A stretch of 43,297 bases of DNA from Rhodopirellula baltica (GTDB taxonomy: Bacteria; Planctomycetota; Planctomycetia; Pirellulales; Pirellulaceae). How positions within the stretch are numbered: position 1 is the stretch's first letter; each line of letters begins with the position of its first letter. Shown piece by piece: positions 8,341-16,676 of this stretch. The translations under genes were made by a program, and so were the position numbers. The notes below the pieces were generated by a model. The model saw only the letters and a program-made list of their open reading frames with translations. It searched no databases and was not told the DNA's origin. The DNA lies in NCBI GenBank assembly GCA_002901265.1, contig PPHI01000066.1:1-43297 (forward strand), read 5' to 3'.

Positions 8341-9464
8341 TTGCCGTACCCTCGATTCGAAGCCTTTTCGGCGGCGCATGCCAACGAGAGTGCTGCGGAG
8401 AATGTCGCGTCACTCGCCGGCGAATTCTGACTGGTCGGAGTCGGGCGGCGATTCCCGCCGAAACGCCAACGTGCCACGGGGGTGTTGGCGAGTGTGGCAA
8501 GTGATTCGTCGACCCCAGGTATCTCCGAGACGGGACCGGCAATCAACAACGGTAGATCCGAAGCGTGGACGTTTTCGTTTCGAGCCGCATAACGACTTGT
8601 ATTTCGAAACTCGCTCGCGATATCGGACAAATACGGCCGTAGTGCAAATGCATCAAGCGTGACACGCGACCGCGACGTTGCCGCTGAACCGAAGCAGAGC
8701 GATTGTCCGGCCACTAGATGTGCGGGCAATCCGGGTAGCGATCGAGCAAGACCCACACCAGTCGCGTGGCGCACGGAGATCAAGGAACCCTGTTCGCCGA
8801 GCCATAGAACGCATTGCGCATTGATTTGGGTCAATGCGTAGGCGGAATGCACCATCGCAACCGCATGCGGAAGCATCGTGGAGACTTGGTAGCCGATCGA
8901 TGACGCGATTTCGAGAACATGGCAGGCGGCCCGGCGGGCGGTCGCGGCGACGACATACTGGTCATCCGAGCCGGGGTGCCCACAGTGAATTCCGGCAAGC
9001 GGCCAATGACAAAGGTGTGTGTCACTTCGGAAGATCGAGTTTTGAAATAGTCGTGCACTTCGTATTCGAACCTGACTCAATTCGTGTCCCGGAACCGTTT
9101 GGTACTGGGTCCAAGACATCGGCAGTGCAATCGCCGCACGACAATTGTCGCCATCAACGGGTCGCGGCAATCTGTCGATCAGTCGCTGCATCACCTCGCG
9201 CAGCCACTCGGACGTCGGTTCCCCATCGATCGGTTGTGGCAACGAGAATCGATCAGCCTGGAGCCATTCGATCTCGCCGCTTCGTCGATAACGCAACCCG
9301 GCAACACGGACTTCGGACTCGCCGAGATCGATCCCCACGAATCGAAGACGCTCTCGCTTGATTTTATGGCGACGTTCACGCAGCGACCCTTCACCTATTT
9401 TTCTCGGCACGGCCGCATGTGGCAGACCGTCAGCAAGTTGTGGAGAAGCGGTTGGAAGCATCAT
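8337..9464 (-). CDS. pilM: PilM-like actin-fold pilus assembly protein
   Basis: A 375-residue soluble protein. After an Arg/Lys-rich N-terminus, FVGIDLGESEVRVAGL (about residues 42-57) has the form of the first phosphate-binding loop of actin-like ATPases. RAAIALPMSW and a later WLGEQGSLISV (second phosphate-like loop, about residues 221-231) agree with the PilM/FtsA-type fold. PilM is the cytoplasmic partner of PilN in type IV pilus systems; GspL plays the same role in type II secretion. The double ATG at 9464 has no clear Shine-Dalgarno, and 78 bp separate it from the platform-protein gene upstream. The 3' end overlaps the PilN-like gene by 4 bp. Confidence 0.8.
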   Translation of the reverse strand: MMLPTASPQLADGLPHAAVPRKIGEGSLRERRHKIKRERLRFVGIDLGESEVRVAGLRYRRSGEIEWLQADRFSLPQPIDGEPTSEWLREVMQRLIDRLPRPVDGDNCRAAIALPMSWTQYQTVPGHELSQVRIRSARLFQNSIFRSDTHLCHWPLAGIHCGHPGSDDQYVVAATARRAACHVLEIASSIGYQVSTMLPHAVAMVHSAYALTQINAQCVLWLGEQGSLISVRHATGVGLARSLPGLPAHLVAGQSLCFGSAATSRSRVTLDAFALRPYLSDIASEFRNTSRYAARNENVHASDLPLLIAGPVSEIPGVDESLATLANTPVARWRFGGNRRPTPTSQNSPASDATFSAALSLACAAEKASNRGYGK

Positions 9465-9542
9465 GATTGATTGGAACGATTCGGACGACGAAACACGTGT
9501 ACTCGAGTTCGCTGAAAAGGTGATTGAAATCGCTTGAAACGC

Positions 9543-10754
9543 TCAGGGACCTGGGACCGTTGAGATCTCCAAGAGCGGAAGCATCACGCTCATCACCACA
9601 CCGGCAACGACAATCCCCATCGCAAGGATGATGGTGGGTTCGAGTGCGATGACAAGGCGTTTGGTTTTGCGACCGCCTTCGGTTTCATAGAACTGGCCGA
9701 TATCTTCGAGCACCTCTGCGACGCGTCCGGTGCGCTCTCCCGTTGCCATCATCTGCGCCGCTTCGGCTGGTAAAAAGTCAGCGTGAACGAGTGCGTCGCT
9801 GGCGTTCAAACCATCGATCAAATTGGCTTCCATTTCCGACAAGAGGTTCCGCCATGCCGGGACCGAGACGGTGTTGCGAGTCAAACGCACGGATTGCAAC
9901 AAAGGCACACCGCCACCAACCATCGCCGCAATCGTGCGAAAAATCCGGCCGGCAATCAGGGGCCGATAGGCGTCTCTTAGCAGCGGCGCGTAGAGCATCA
10001 GGTACCCGACGGCTCTGCGAACGAAGAGATGTTTTCGAAGTAGCGTCAGGCCCCCGACATTGAGACTGGCAACGAGCAGGCCAAGCCCCCAGTGCTGGCG
10101 GCCGAGTCGTCCCAAGTCCAACAAGAACTGAGTTGACGGAGGAACGGGTCGTCCCAGTGAATCGAACACTTTGCCAAATTGCGGCAACACGCCCAATACG
10201 AGTGCCGCCATTACCACGACGGCTGCGAACACCAAAATCACGGGGTACACAATCGCGCCCAGCAAGCTGGCACGGATTTCCAGTTCGCCTCGCATTCGAT
10301 CGCAAATGCCAGCGAGTGCCCGTGGGACGTCGCCGGTGGTTTCCGCGGCGGCAATCATGGCGGGCAAAGACCGTGGATAGTACACGCCATGTGTCGCAAC
10401 GGCGGCGGAGAACGTACTGCCGCTGTGAATCGAATCATGAATCGCGATCAAGGACGCGGCCAAACGATCATCCTTGCAGGTCTCGGCGACGTGTTCGACA
10501 GCTTCGGCAATCTCGATCCCGTTTTGCGTCATTACCGCCAGCTGGTTCAGCGACATCAAGACGGCTGAGGGAGCGACACGTGTTAAGTGAATCGAAGTGT
10601 TTGCAGAGAGCGTCCCTTGGTTCCCACGCGTTTGTTGGAGATTTACTTGCCTGGACCGGACGTTCCTTGCACCGGTCGCGAGCTCGCTTCGCTGCGTGAC
10701 CATTCGCCCGCTTGGCGTTGTCGGATCGACATTAGGTTGGGCAAAAACTTTCAT
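9543..10754 (-). CDS. gspF: GspF/PilC inner-membrane platform protein
   Basis: A 403-residue protein with two copies of the GspF cytoplasmic domain. The first (about 68-165) includes LAVMTQNGIEIAEAVEHVAE and SLPAMIAAAETTGDVPRAL; the second (about 265-365) includes GGGVPLLQSVRLTRNTV and AAQMMATGERTGRVAEVLEDI. Three membrane segments lie at about 165-190, 220-240 and 370-395. This protein couples the assembly ATPase to pilin polymerisation. The ATG at 10754 is only 4 bp after the ATPase stop codon. The N-terminal ~65 residues are extra, polar and low-complexity. Length and layout are normal for the family, and the family itself does not separate type II secretion from type IV pili. Confidence 0.93.
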   Translation of the reverse strand: MKVFAQPNVDPTTPSGRMVTQRSELATGARNVRSRQVNLQQTRGNQGTLSANTSIHLTRVAPSAVLMSLNQLAVMTQNGIEIAEAVEHVAETCKDDRLAASLIAIHDSIHSGSTFSAAVATHGVYYPRSLPAMIAAAETTGDVPRALAGICDRMRGELEIRASLLGAIVYPVILVFAAVVVMAALVLGVLPQFGKVFDSLGRPVPPSTQFLLDLGRLGRQHWGLGLLVASLNVGGLTLLRKHLFVRRAVGYLMLYAPLLRDAYRPLIAGRIFRTIAAMVGGGVPLLQSVRLTRNTVSVPAWRNLLSEMEANLIDGLNASDALVHADFLPAEAAQMMATGERTGRVAEVLEDIGQFYETEGGRKTKRLVIALEPTIILAMGIVVAGVVMSVMLPLLEISTVPGP

Positions 10755-10758
10755 GCTG

Positions 10759-12609
10759 TTAGTCCACCAGCGCGACGCGGCCGACTTCCTCCAAGCTTGT
10801 CAGATGCTGTTCGGCAAGACGCAAGCCTTCGCTTAGCAACGTGGCCCCAGAACGCACCGCACGCAGCGATTCGACATCCGCTCCGTTGTTGATCAACGTG
10901 CGAATCGCAGGCGTGATCTCGAACAGTTCATACACGCCGGTCCGACCACGATAGCCCGATTCGAAACATTCCGAACACCCGCGGCTACGTGCGAAACCGT
11001 GTCTTGAATCGCCTTGATAGTGAAGCTGCTGCAACAGCGCCGCCGACGGGTAATAACTTTCACGACAATTGGTGCAAAGGTTTCGCATCAGTCGCTGAGC
11101 CACGACCCCTACAAGGCTGGCGGCAATTTTGAATTCCTCGACGCCCATATCGACCAACCGCGTGATTGCGGTGGCGCTATCGTTGGTGTGTAACGTGCTA
11201 AGGACCAAGTGCCCTGTCAGGGCGGCCTGGATCGCGGTTTCCGCAGTCTCGCGGTCACGGATTTCGCCGACCATGATCACATCAGGGTCTTGTCGCAGGA
11301 TGCTTCGCAGGGCATTTGCGAACGTCATGCCGGAATCCTTGGCGACATGCACTTGATTGATCAGTTCTAGCTGGTACTCAACAGGATCTTCTACCGTAAC
11401 GACGTTCCGCTCGACGCCTTTGATCAGCTCCATCGCCGAATAGAGCGTGGTCGTTTTTCCGCTGCCGGTCGGCCCGGTGACCAGCACCAACCCGTGTGGT
11501 CGGCCCAGCATTCGGCGCAGACGAACGAGCGAGTTCTGCGGGATGCCTAGCTGGTTCAAATCAAACGTTACGCGACCGCGATCAAGGACACGCAAGACCA
11601 CTTTCTCACCCAGCACCGTGGGCAGTGTACTGACGCGAAGATCAATGTCACGGCGGTTGATTCGCACATGCAACCGTCCGTCTTGCGGCTGACGGTGTTC
11701 GGCGATGTCAAGCCGAGCCATGACTTTGATCCGTGAGACGATCGCGGCGTGCATTTCTTTTCGAGGCTTCATGACCTCTCGGAGTGCACCGTCAATTCGA
11801 AAGCGGATCGACGTCGACTTTTGTCCGGCCTCAACGTGAATGTCGCTCGCGCCTTGTCGAACCGCCTGAATGATCGCGTAGTTGACCAAGTTGATGACCG
11901 GACTGCCTTCGGCCAATTGCCGTGTGTCATGCAAATCCAGGTCGATCGCTTCGGATTCAAGCTCCAATTGCTCGGCATCCAAATCCGCGGTCACCGAATC
12001 GACCGCGAAGTCATCTTCGTAGCATCTTGGCAGCAGACGCTCGATACCGGTCGCCAAAGTCAACACGGGGCGAATTCGGCACCCGCTGATATCGGTCAAT
12101 GCGTCGATCGCTGCCAAGTCTTGCGGGTCGGCCATCGCGACGGTCAATTCGTCGTGGACCCGCATCAATGGCAACACACGGAACCGCTCGGCGTCTTCGC
12201 GCGGGACAAGACGGACGGCGGCGGGATCGATCAACCCTTCGCGAAGCTTGACACCTTCCACGTTCAATTGCTTGCCCATGATCGGCAACAAGTCGGCTTC
12301 GTCGGCCAACCCGAGTTCGGCGACGACTTCGCCGAGACGTTTGAATCGTTTCTGCTTTAGACGCCCAATCGGATGTGGCCCCTCCTGTGCGGCAAGTGCC
12401 TGCAAGCGTTCTTCTTCGCTGGCTTGGTGCGCAAGCGCCGTCTCCAGCTGGTCTTCGCGGAGAATCCCCGCTTCGATCAGTCGTTGCCCAAGCGGCATGA
12501 AGTCCCGCACGGAAGTCCAACCCTGGCGAGGATGAACGATCCCGCATTGTTGATCGTTCACCGTTATCGGGCGAGACGCATCAAAGGTTGCTGGCTGGAC
12601 GGGATTCAT
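10759..12609 (-). CDS. gspE: GspE/PilB-type secretion or pilus assembly ATPase
   Basis: This hexameric ATPase powers pilin or pseudopilin polymerisation. The 616-residue protein has an N-terminal GspE N1-type region (about 40-195), then the motor domain. Walker A is GPTGSGKTT (379-387), the Asp box surrounds VTVEDPVEYQ (404-413), Walker B is DPDVIMVGEIRD (441-452) and the His box is STLHTND (471-477). A four-cysteine zinc motif (C512, C515, C545, C548) is present, as expected for GspE/PilB and absent from retraction ATPases of the PilT type. The start ATG at 12609 lies 47 bp after the STAS gene, and the platform gene follows at 4 bp. Confident for the family; whether the machine is a secretion system or a pilus cannot be told from this protein. 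Confidence 0.96.
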   Translation of the reverse strand: MNPVQPATFDASRPITVNDQQCGIVHPRQGWTSVRDFMPLGQRLIEAGILREDQLETALAHQASEEERLQALAAQEGPHPIGRLKQKRFKRLGEVVAELGLADEADLLPIMGKQLNVEGVKLREGLIDPAAVRLVPREDAERFRVLPLMRVHDELTVAMADPQDLAAIDALTDISGCRIRPVLTLATGIERLLPRCYEDDFAVDSVTADLDAEQLELESEAIDLDLHDTRQLAEGSPVINLVNYAIIQAVRQGASDIHVEAGQKSTSIRFRIDGALREVMKPRKEMHAAIVSRIKVMARLDIAEHRQPQDGRLHVRINRRDIDLRVSTLPTVLGEKVVLRVLDRGRVTFDLNQLGIPQNSLVRLRRMLGRPHGLVLVTGPTGSGKTTTLYSAMELIKGVERNVVTVEDPVEYQLELINQVHVAKDSGMTFANALRSILRQDPDVIMVGEIRDRETAETAIQAALTGHLVLSTLHTNDSATAITRLVDMGVEEFKIAASLVGVVAQRLMRNLCTNCRESYYPSAALLQQLHYQGDSRHGFARSRGCSECFESGYRGRTGVYELFEITPAIRTLINNGADVESLRAVRSGATLLSEGLRLAEQHLTSLEEVGRVALVD

Positions 12610-12656
12610 GACAACTCGATCGGGCCGACGATGGCAGTTAGAGTGATGTTTGTTGG

Positions 12657-13004
12657 CTACGCAAAGCTGCCGAGTGCTCGCGTCAAATCAGTAAAGGATT
12701 CGATGCGTGCCCCAACACCTGTGATGCGGAGGATGTCCGCACAAAGCTCGTTCACGTTGCACAGTCGAACGCATCCACCGCGGTGACAACACCGTTCGCT
12801 TAATTCACTCAGCCACTCCAATCCGGATCCATCGATCAGCGGAGTGTCCGTCAAATCAACGATCACGGCGGGTGTGTTTCCGGTCATGGTTCGCGAGGTC
12901 AACTCGTCCAACGGAACGGCGGTCTCTGATCTCAAAGGACCGCTGCTGCGAAGCACATGGACGGCGCCGTGCTTTTCAATTCTTGGAAGCGACGTGTTTG
13001 TCAT
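12657..13004 (-). CDS. STAS-domain protein (anti-sigma-factor-antagonist type)
   Basis: A single STAS domain of 115 residues. The segment VIVDLTDTPLIDGSGLEWLSEL resembles the SpoIIAA region around the phosphorylated serine, with Ser in the DGSGL motif (usually D-S-S-G-L). Such proteins switch partners with anti-sigma kinases or act as scaffolds. The ATG at 13004 comes 2 bp after the histidine-kinase stop; an alternative TTG at 13010 would overlap that stop. It lies between a two-component pair and the assembly ATPase, so it likely belongs to the regulation of the machine. No anti-sigma kinase or sigma factor is encoded next to it, which leaves its partner open. Confidence 0.85.
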   Translation of the reverse strand: MTNTSLPRIEKHGAVHVLRSSGPLRSETAVPLDELTSRTMTGNTPAVIVDLTDTPLIDGSGLEWLSELSERCCHRGGCVRLCNVNELCADILRITGVGARIESFTDLTRALGSFA

Positions 13005-13006
13005 GA

Positions 13007-14524
13007 TCAAATACCGCTTCGTGACTGGCCGCCGATCGGCAACCGCATCGTAAAGGTCGCGCCCTCATCGAGTGCACTTTGCAATTCGACCTCGCCGCCA
13101 TGCATGCGGACCACTTCGCGGGTGAACGCGAGCCCTAATCCGTTACCACGCATTTGGCTGTTCGCCGCGTTAGTACCGCGGTAGAACTTCTCGAAGACTT
13201 TTTCCTGTTCGTCGGCGGCAATCCCGGGGCCGTCGTCTTGTACGACGATCCGGACGCTACCTTCATGAACACCGCAGCGGATCACGATCGCCCCGGCATC
13301 GGGAGTGTATTTGACCGCATTGCCGATCAGGTTCACCAAAGCCGCTTGCAGTTTGTCGCGGTCACCAAAGACGGTTGGCAGTTTAGGGGGCAACTCGGTC
13401 GTCAGCCGTTGGCCTTTTTGTTCTGCTTGTGCGCGCAGCTGTTCGGTTGCGTATTCGACCATCGGCAGGACTTCCAGTTCGTGCCGGTTTGCGACCATCG
13501 ATCCGGCTTCTAATTGCCCGACGGTCAGCAGCTGGTCAACGAGTCTTCCTAGTCGATGGGATTCCGAAACAATGATGTTGCAGAATTCTTTTTGTCGCTC
13601 GATTTCGAGTTGTTCTTCGGCGGCGAGTGCTTCCGCATAGGCTTGCAAGTTATTCAGCGGGGTACGCAGTTCATGTGTCGCCGTCATCAGAAACTGGTCA
13701 CGTGATTTAATCGCCAACTCTTGCTGCGTGACGTCTGTCAAAATCCAAGCAAACCCTTCGCCATCTCCAACCCGCCCGTCGAGACGACTACGGGCGATCC
13801 GAAGATGCACGCGTTCGCCACCAAGGATCACTTGGTGACGTTCATGGATCATCCGGATATTGCTGATCAGACGATTGCGTTTGGTCAGGATCGCGCTGTC
13901 GCCGGTTCTTAGTTTCAACAGGTCCAGCAGATCGCGACCACCATGGTTGGCATGATCGGCCAGTCCGAACAGTGCGCACGCGGGCGGGCTGATGAACAAC
14001 ATCCGACCGTCCAAATCGGTAATCACCCAAGCCGAAGGCAAGCCTCGCATCGCGCGGGCCAGCGTGATCGCTTCCTGGTCGAGCGTCGCAAGTGTGCGCG
14101 TCTCGTTGCGAACGCTTGCCGACTCAGCTTCGTGCAGCAATTCGTTCCACGATTCGGTGATCGGATCGTTGCCGATAATCGGACGAGCCGCTTTCCAGCG
14201 TTCCGGTTTTCCGACACAGTGGCGAAGTTCCGTTTCGATCGTACGAAGGGTCCGCACCGAACGAATCGAAAACAAACCGCACAGCGCACATACCGCCACG
14301 GTGGCAATCCACATCACCGCCGCAAAAGCGCGTTCGTTTGGAAACGCTCCCGATGCGACGCCGCCGATAAGCGCCGAGCATGCGGCAACGAAGAACCAAA
14401 TGCCGATTCGAGTCGTGATCAGCGGTGGCGTACGAAGCGACGCGATCCCGGCAACGGACGTTCCGGTCGCCGCGTCGCTTTCCGGACTAACCCGAGCGAC
14501 CGTTTCGTGGATCACATCAGCCAT
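13007..14524 (-). CDS. membrane-bound PAS sensor histidine kinase
   Basis: A 505-residue kinase with two closely spaced membrane segments (about 40-60 and 66-88) and almost no periplasmic loop, so the signal is probably sensed in the membrane or cytoplasm. A PAS-like domain follows (about 155-270; LPSAWVITDLDGRMLFIS). The HisKA domain carries His284 in ATHELRTPLNN. The HATPase_c domain has the N box (NLIGNAVKYTPD), the G1 box (VQDDGPGIA), the F box (VFEKFYRG) and the G2 box (GNGLGLAF), so all catalytic boxes are intact. The ATG at 14524 overlaps the response-regulator stop by 8 bp. Co-transcription with pilus genes suggests it controls this system. Confidence 0.93.
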   Translation of the reverse strand: MADVIHETVARVSPESDAATGTSVAGIASLRTPPLITTRIGIWFFVAACSALIGGVASGAFPNERAFAAVMWIATVAVCALCGLFSIRSVRTLRTIETELRHCVGKPERWKAARPIIGNDPITESWNELLHEAESASVRNETRTLATLDQEAITLARAMRGLPSAWVITDLDGRMLFISPPACALFGLADHANHGGRDLLDLLKLRTGDSAILTKRNRLISNIRMIHERHQVILGGERVHLRIARSRLDGRVGDGEGFAWILTDVTQQELAIKSRDQFLMTATHELRTPLNNLQAYAEALAAEEQLEIERQKEFCNIIVSESHRLGRLVDQLLTVGQLEAGSMVANRHELEVLPMVEYATEQLRAQAEQKGQRLTTELPPKLPTVFGDRDKLQAALVNLIGNAVKYTPDAGAIVIRCGVHEGSVRIVVQDDGPGIAADEQEKVFEKFYRGTNAANSQMRGNGLGLAFTREVVRMHGGEVELQSALDEGATFTMRLPIGGQSRSGI

Positions 14525-14987
14525 AGAAGCTGCCTAGCGTTGACGCGGCAAAACTGGGCGGCGAGTAGACTTGGTGAGGAAAGGCGGGGATCGACTTGCC
14601 GCGAGATTGCAGATTTCGAACGATCAAGTCACGCAATTGACGCGGACTAAATGGCTTGTGCAGGACGTCGACCAAATCGAACTCCTTCCGCAGTTGCTCG
14701 CTGTCAATCTCGAACCCTTTGGCCGTACACAAGACTGCCGGGACGTCATTGGGCGGAGCGAGTGATCGGATCGCGCGCAGCAATTCGATGCCTTCCAAGC
14801 GAGGGACTTGGTAATCGGTAACGAGAAAATCAATGTTCCCCTCAAGCAAACGTGCCAAGCCGGATTCGCCATCGGCAACCGTTTCGACACGGAGGCCTGC
14901 TTTAGAAACCGTAAAGCTGAGCACCCGCCGGAAAACGGGGTCGTCTTCGATGATCAGGACGGTTGGTGTGGTAGGCAGCGATTTCAT
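14517..14987 (-). CDS. single-domain response regulator
   Basis: A 156-residue protein from the ATG at 14987 (a TTG lies 9 bp upstream). The receiver domain shows the acidic pair in IIEDDP, phospho-acceptor Asp58 in VTDYQVP, the Thr in LCTAKG and Lys111 in LHKPFS. There is no DNA-binding output domain; the remaining C-terminal ~35 residues are short and Pro/Ser-rich. It probably acts by protein contact, as CheY-like and PilG/PilH-type regulators do, although I see no direct evidence for its target. The gene is 52 bp downstream of the pseudopilin gene and overlaps its cognate kinase gene. Confidence 0.92.
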   Translation of the reverse strand: MKSLPTTPTVLIIEDDPVFRRVLSFTVSKAGLRVETVADGESGLARLLEGNIDFLVTDYQVPRLEGIELLRAIRSLAPPNDVPAVLCTAKGFEIDSEQLRKEFDLVDVLHKPFSPRQLRDLIVRNLQSRGKSIPAFPHQVYSPPSFAASTLGSFYG

Positions 14988-15039
14988 GATGCTCAACTAC
15001 GGTGGCGATGACGTTGGCGATGCGACAAAGGAATTCGAC

Positions 15040-15468
15040 TTACCAGTCCTTGCCAACGTCTGAGCCGGTCGGATCGAGGTTCAGTTTCAAGCTGCCGTTG
15101 TGTGGCTTGTACGCCCAACCGTTCGTCGCATCAGGCGCGGGAATCACGGGTGCCGATGTCGTCGTCGTGTCGTAGTAAACGCCGCTTAACCCACTGACCG
15201 GGCCAATCGAAGGCGACGGGAACGGGCCGTTCAACATGTCGGACAAAACCGTTTGCAGTTCGCCGTTGACTGGATACTGTCCGGCCTGGGCGCGATACAT
15301 TTCGATCGCATTGCGCAACACCGCGAGTTGCTGCCGGGTGGTGTTGATCTCTGCTTGCTCAGCAGTCGTAAACATTCGAGGAGCGGCAACCGCAGCAATG
15401 ATTCCCAAGATCAAAATGACGATCACCATCTCGATCAGTGTGAATGCTTGACGTCGAATTCGATTCAT
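15040..15468 (-). CDS. gspG: type II secretion major pseudopilin (GspG-like) / type IV prepilin
   Basis: The ATG at 15468 gives 142 residues (a TTG codon lies just upstream). The leader is short and basic, ending RRQA before FTLIEMVIVI, the class III prepilin cleavage and methylation site with Glu at +5. A hydrophobic helix follows, then NTTRQQLAVLRNAIEMYRAQAGQYPV, typical of GspG-type pseudopilins. The C-terminal part (NGWAYKPHNGSLKLN) also fits GspG. It is the first gene of the minus-strand operon. Only one pilin-like gene is present; minor pseudopilins and prepilin peptidase must lie elsewhere. Confidence 0.92.
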   Translation of the reverse strand: MNRIRRQAFTLIEMVIVILILGIIAAVAAPRMFTTAEQAEINTTRQQLAVLRNAIEMYRAQAGQYPVNGELQTVLSDMLNGPFPSPSIGPVSGLSGVYYDTTTTSAPVIPAPDATNGWAYKPHNGSLKLNLDPTGSDVGKDW

Positions 15469-15471
15469 CAA

Positions 15472-15919
15472 CCTAATGCCCTAAATGTTTGATTGCTGTG
15501 GGGATGGCCCTGAACACGCGGCCAAGCCATCTGCCGCCTGGGGCGGCGTCTCAAGATTCACCAAAAGCTAGGACGGAAAAATTTGTCGCAAGTTGTCCTT
15601 TGCAGAAATCAAGTTTTTTCGCCCACTCTGCAGTGGGTGTTGACGGTTTGCATTCATGAAAATCGTTCTAACCGGCTTAAGGTGGCGATCGGGCGACAAG
15701 TGTTGCGGCCATGAAACGCCCCTGTCGTTTCAAAGCAACGCAGATCCGTCGGGGCGACCAGCGTTGCCACACAGTCGATTTCTTTTCCGAATAGCAGCAA
15801 GTCGTTTTGGGCCGGGGGAATTTGCGGTCTGACAACAATCTGACCGGCGAAGTGGTTAACCTGCGAGAGAGAAGATCGCGTCCAGGCGGCTCGTTCGGAA
15901 CTGGATTTGCGACTGTTGG
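15472..15919. other. non-coding region upstream of the pseudopilin operon, with hairpins
   Basis: No protein-coding gene is apparent. The operon promoter on the minus strand should lie here. Two hairpins occur side by side: TGAAACG/CGTTTCA at 15712-15732 (7-nt loop) and GCAACGC/GCGTTGC at about 15735-15767. They could belong to an RNA or an operator; nothing else supports either reading. Confidence 0.4.
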
Positions 15920-16111
15920 ATGGTGACCGCGTTAATGACTACTGCCATGGAGCCTTACTCACTCGTGAACGACCAGCCACGCCCCCTCTGGATCATCGTG
16001 TTTGCAATTCTGATGGCTTGCGTCGCATTGCGAGTCCGTTCCGAACAACGTGCCGCCGAGGGACCGGCAAGCATAAACGGTGAGGTTCAGCGTCAAGTTG
16101 CTGAGTACTAA
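15920..16111 (+). CDS. possible small membrane protein
   Basis: A 63-codon frame with one hydrophobic stretch (LWIIVFAILMACVAL, about residues 23-37) followed by a basic and then polar tail. Another ATG lies nine codons in. There is no Shine-Dalgarno and no recognisable family. It is the only plausible frame in a 1.2-kb gap and lies on the same strand as the downstream terminator and nusA. It may be a chance frame. Confidence 0.25.
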   Translation: MVTALMTTAMEPYSLVNDQPRPLWIIVFAILMACVALRVRSEQRAAEGPASINGEVQRQVAEY

Positions 16112-16450
16112 CTCACGTGGTGGTTCGGTGTGATGCCACCAGCACAGCAATTCACGCACCCCAAACGAGTGATCGCAGGTTGAGTGATCGCAAACCAGCG
16201 AGATCGGAGCGGTCATTGCCACCGCCGGAGAGGTTCGCGATCAGTGCGGCAGGGGTTGGTATTCGATGCTCGCTGGCAACATGATCTGGGACCGAACGGT
16301 CGATCATTCCGGTTGGGAAACCTGGGCTTATTCGGCGGTTAAATGGCCCGCGAGACCGCTTCTGGGAAGGCCATTCAGGCCCCGTTCTTGGTTGACACTT
16401 CTAGGACAGATCAGTAAGTTGACTTCTCACAGCACTGGTACACGCAGATG
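16112..16450 (+). other. non-coding stretch preceding a strong terminator
   Basis: No open frame of gene character is seen across these 339 bp, yet a strong plus-strand terminator follows directly. Either the transcript of the small frame at 15920 has a long 3' tail or an untranslated RNA lies here. I checked by eye for tRNA T-arms, tmRNA, SRP and RNase P hallmarks and saw none. Confidence 0.35.
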
Positions 16451-16484
16451 CCCGGTCCTGCCAAAAGGTCCGGGTTTCTTTTTT
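16451..16484 (+). terminator. rho-independent terminator
   Basis: CCCGG-t-CCT pairs with AGG-t-CCGGG around a GCCAAA loop (16451-16474), followed directly by TTTCTTTTTT. It lies about 190 bp before nusA, separating upstream transcription from the nusA operon. Confidence 0.85.
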
Positions 16485-16676
16485 GTCACACAGGTTCAGA
16501 TTTCGACGTCGCGGGTTGGGATTGCGCACGACGCGCAGCGGATGGGAGAGCTCATTGGTTGGCGGAGTGCCCAACATTTGGCGACCAAGCCGAAGGCTGG
16601 CGAACTGTCGTTGCCGTGATTTGAATTTGTATTCCGCTCATCTCGTCATTCGTTGGTCAGGAACGTCAACAGAACT

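Noticed and set aside
16112-16450. tRNA, tmRNA, RNase P or SRP RNA before the terminator
   Set aside because: No T-arm, CCA context or family core sequence could be recognised by eye.
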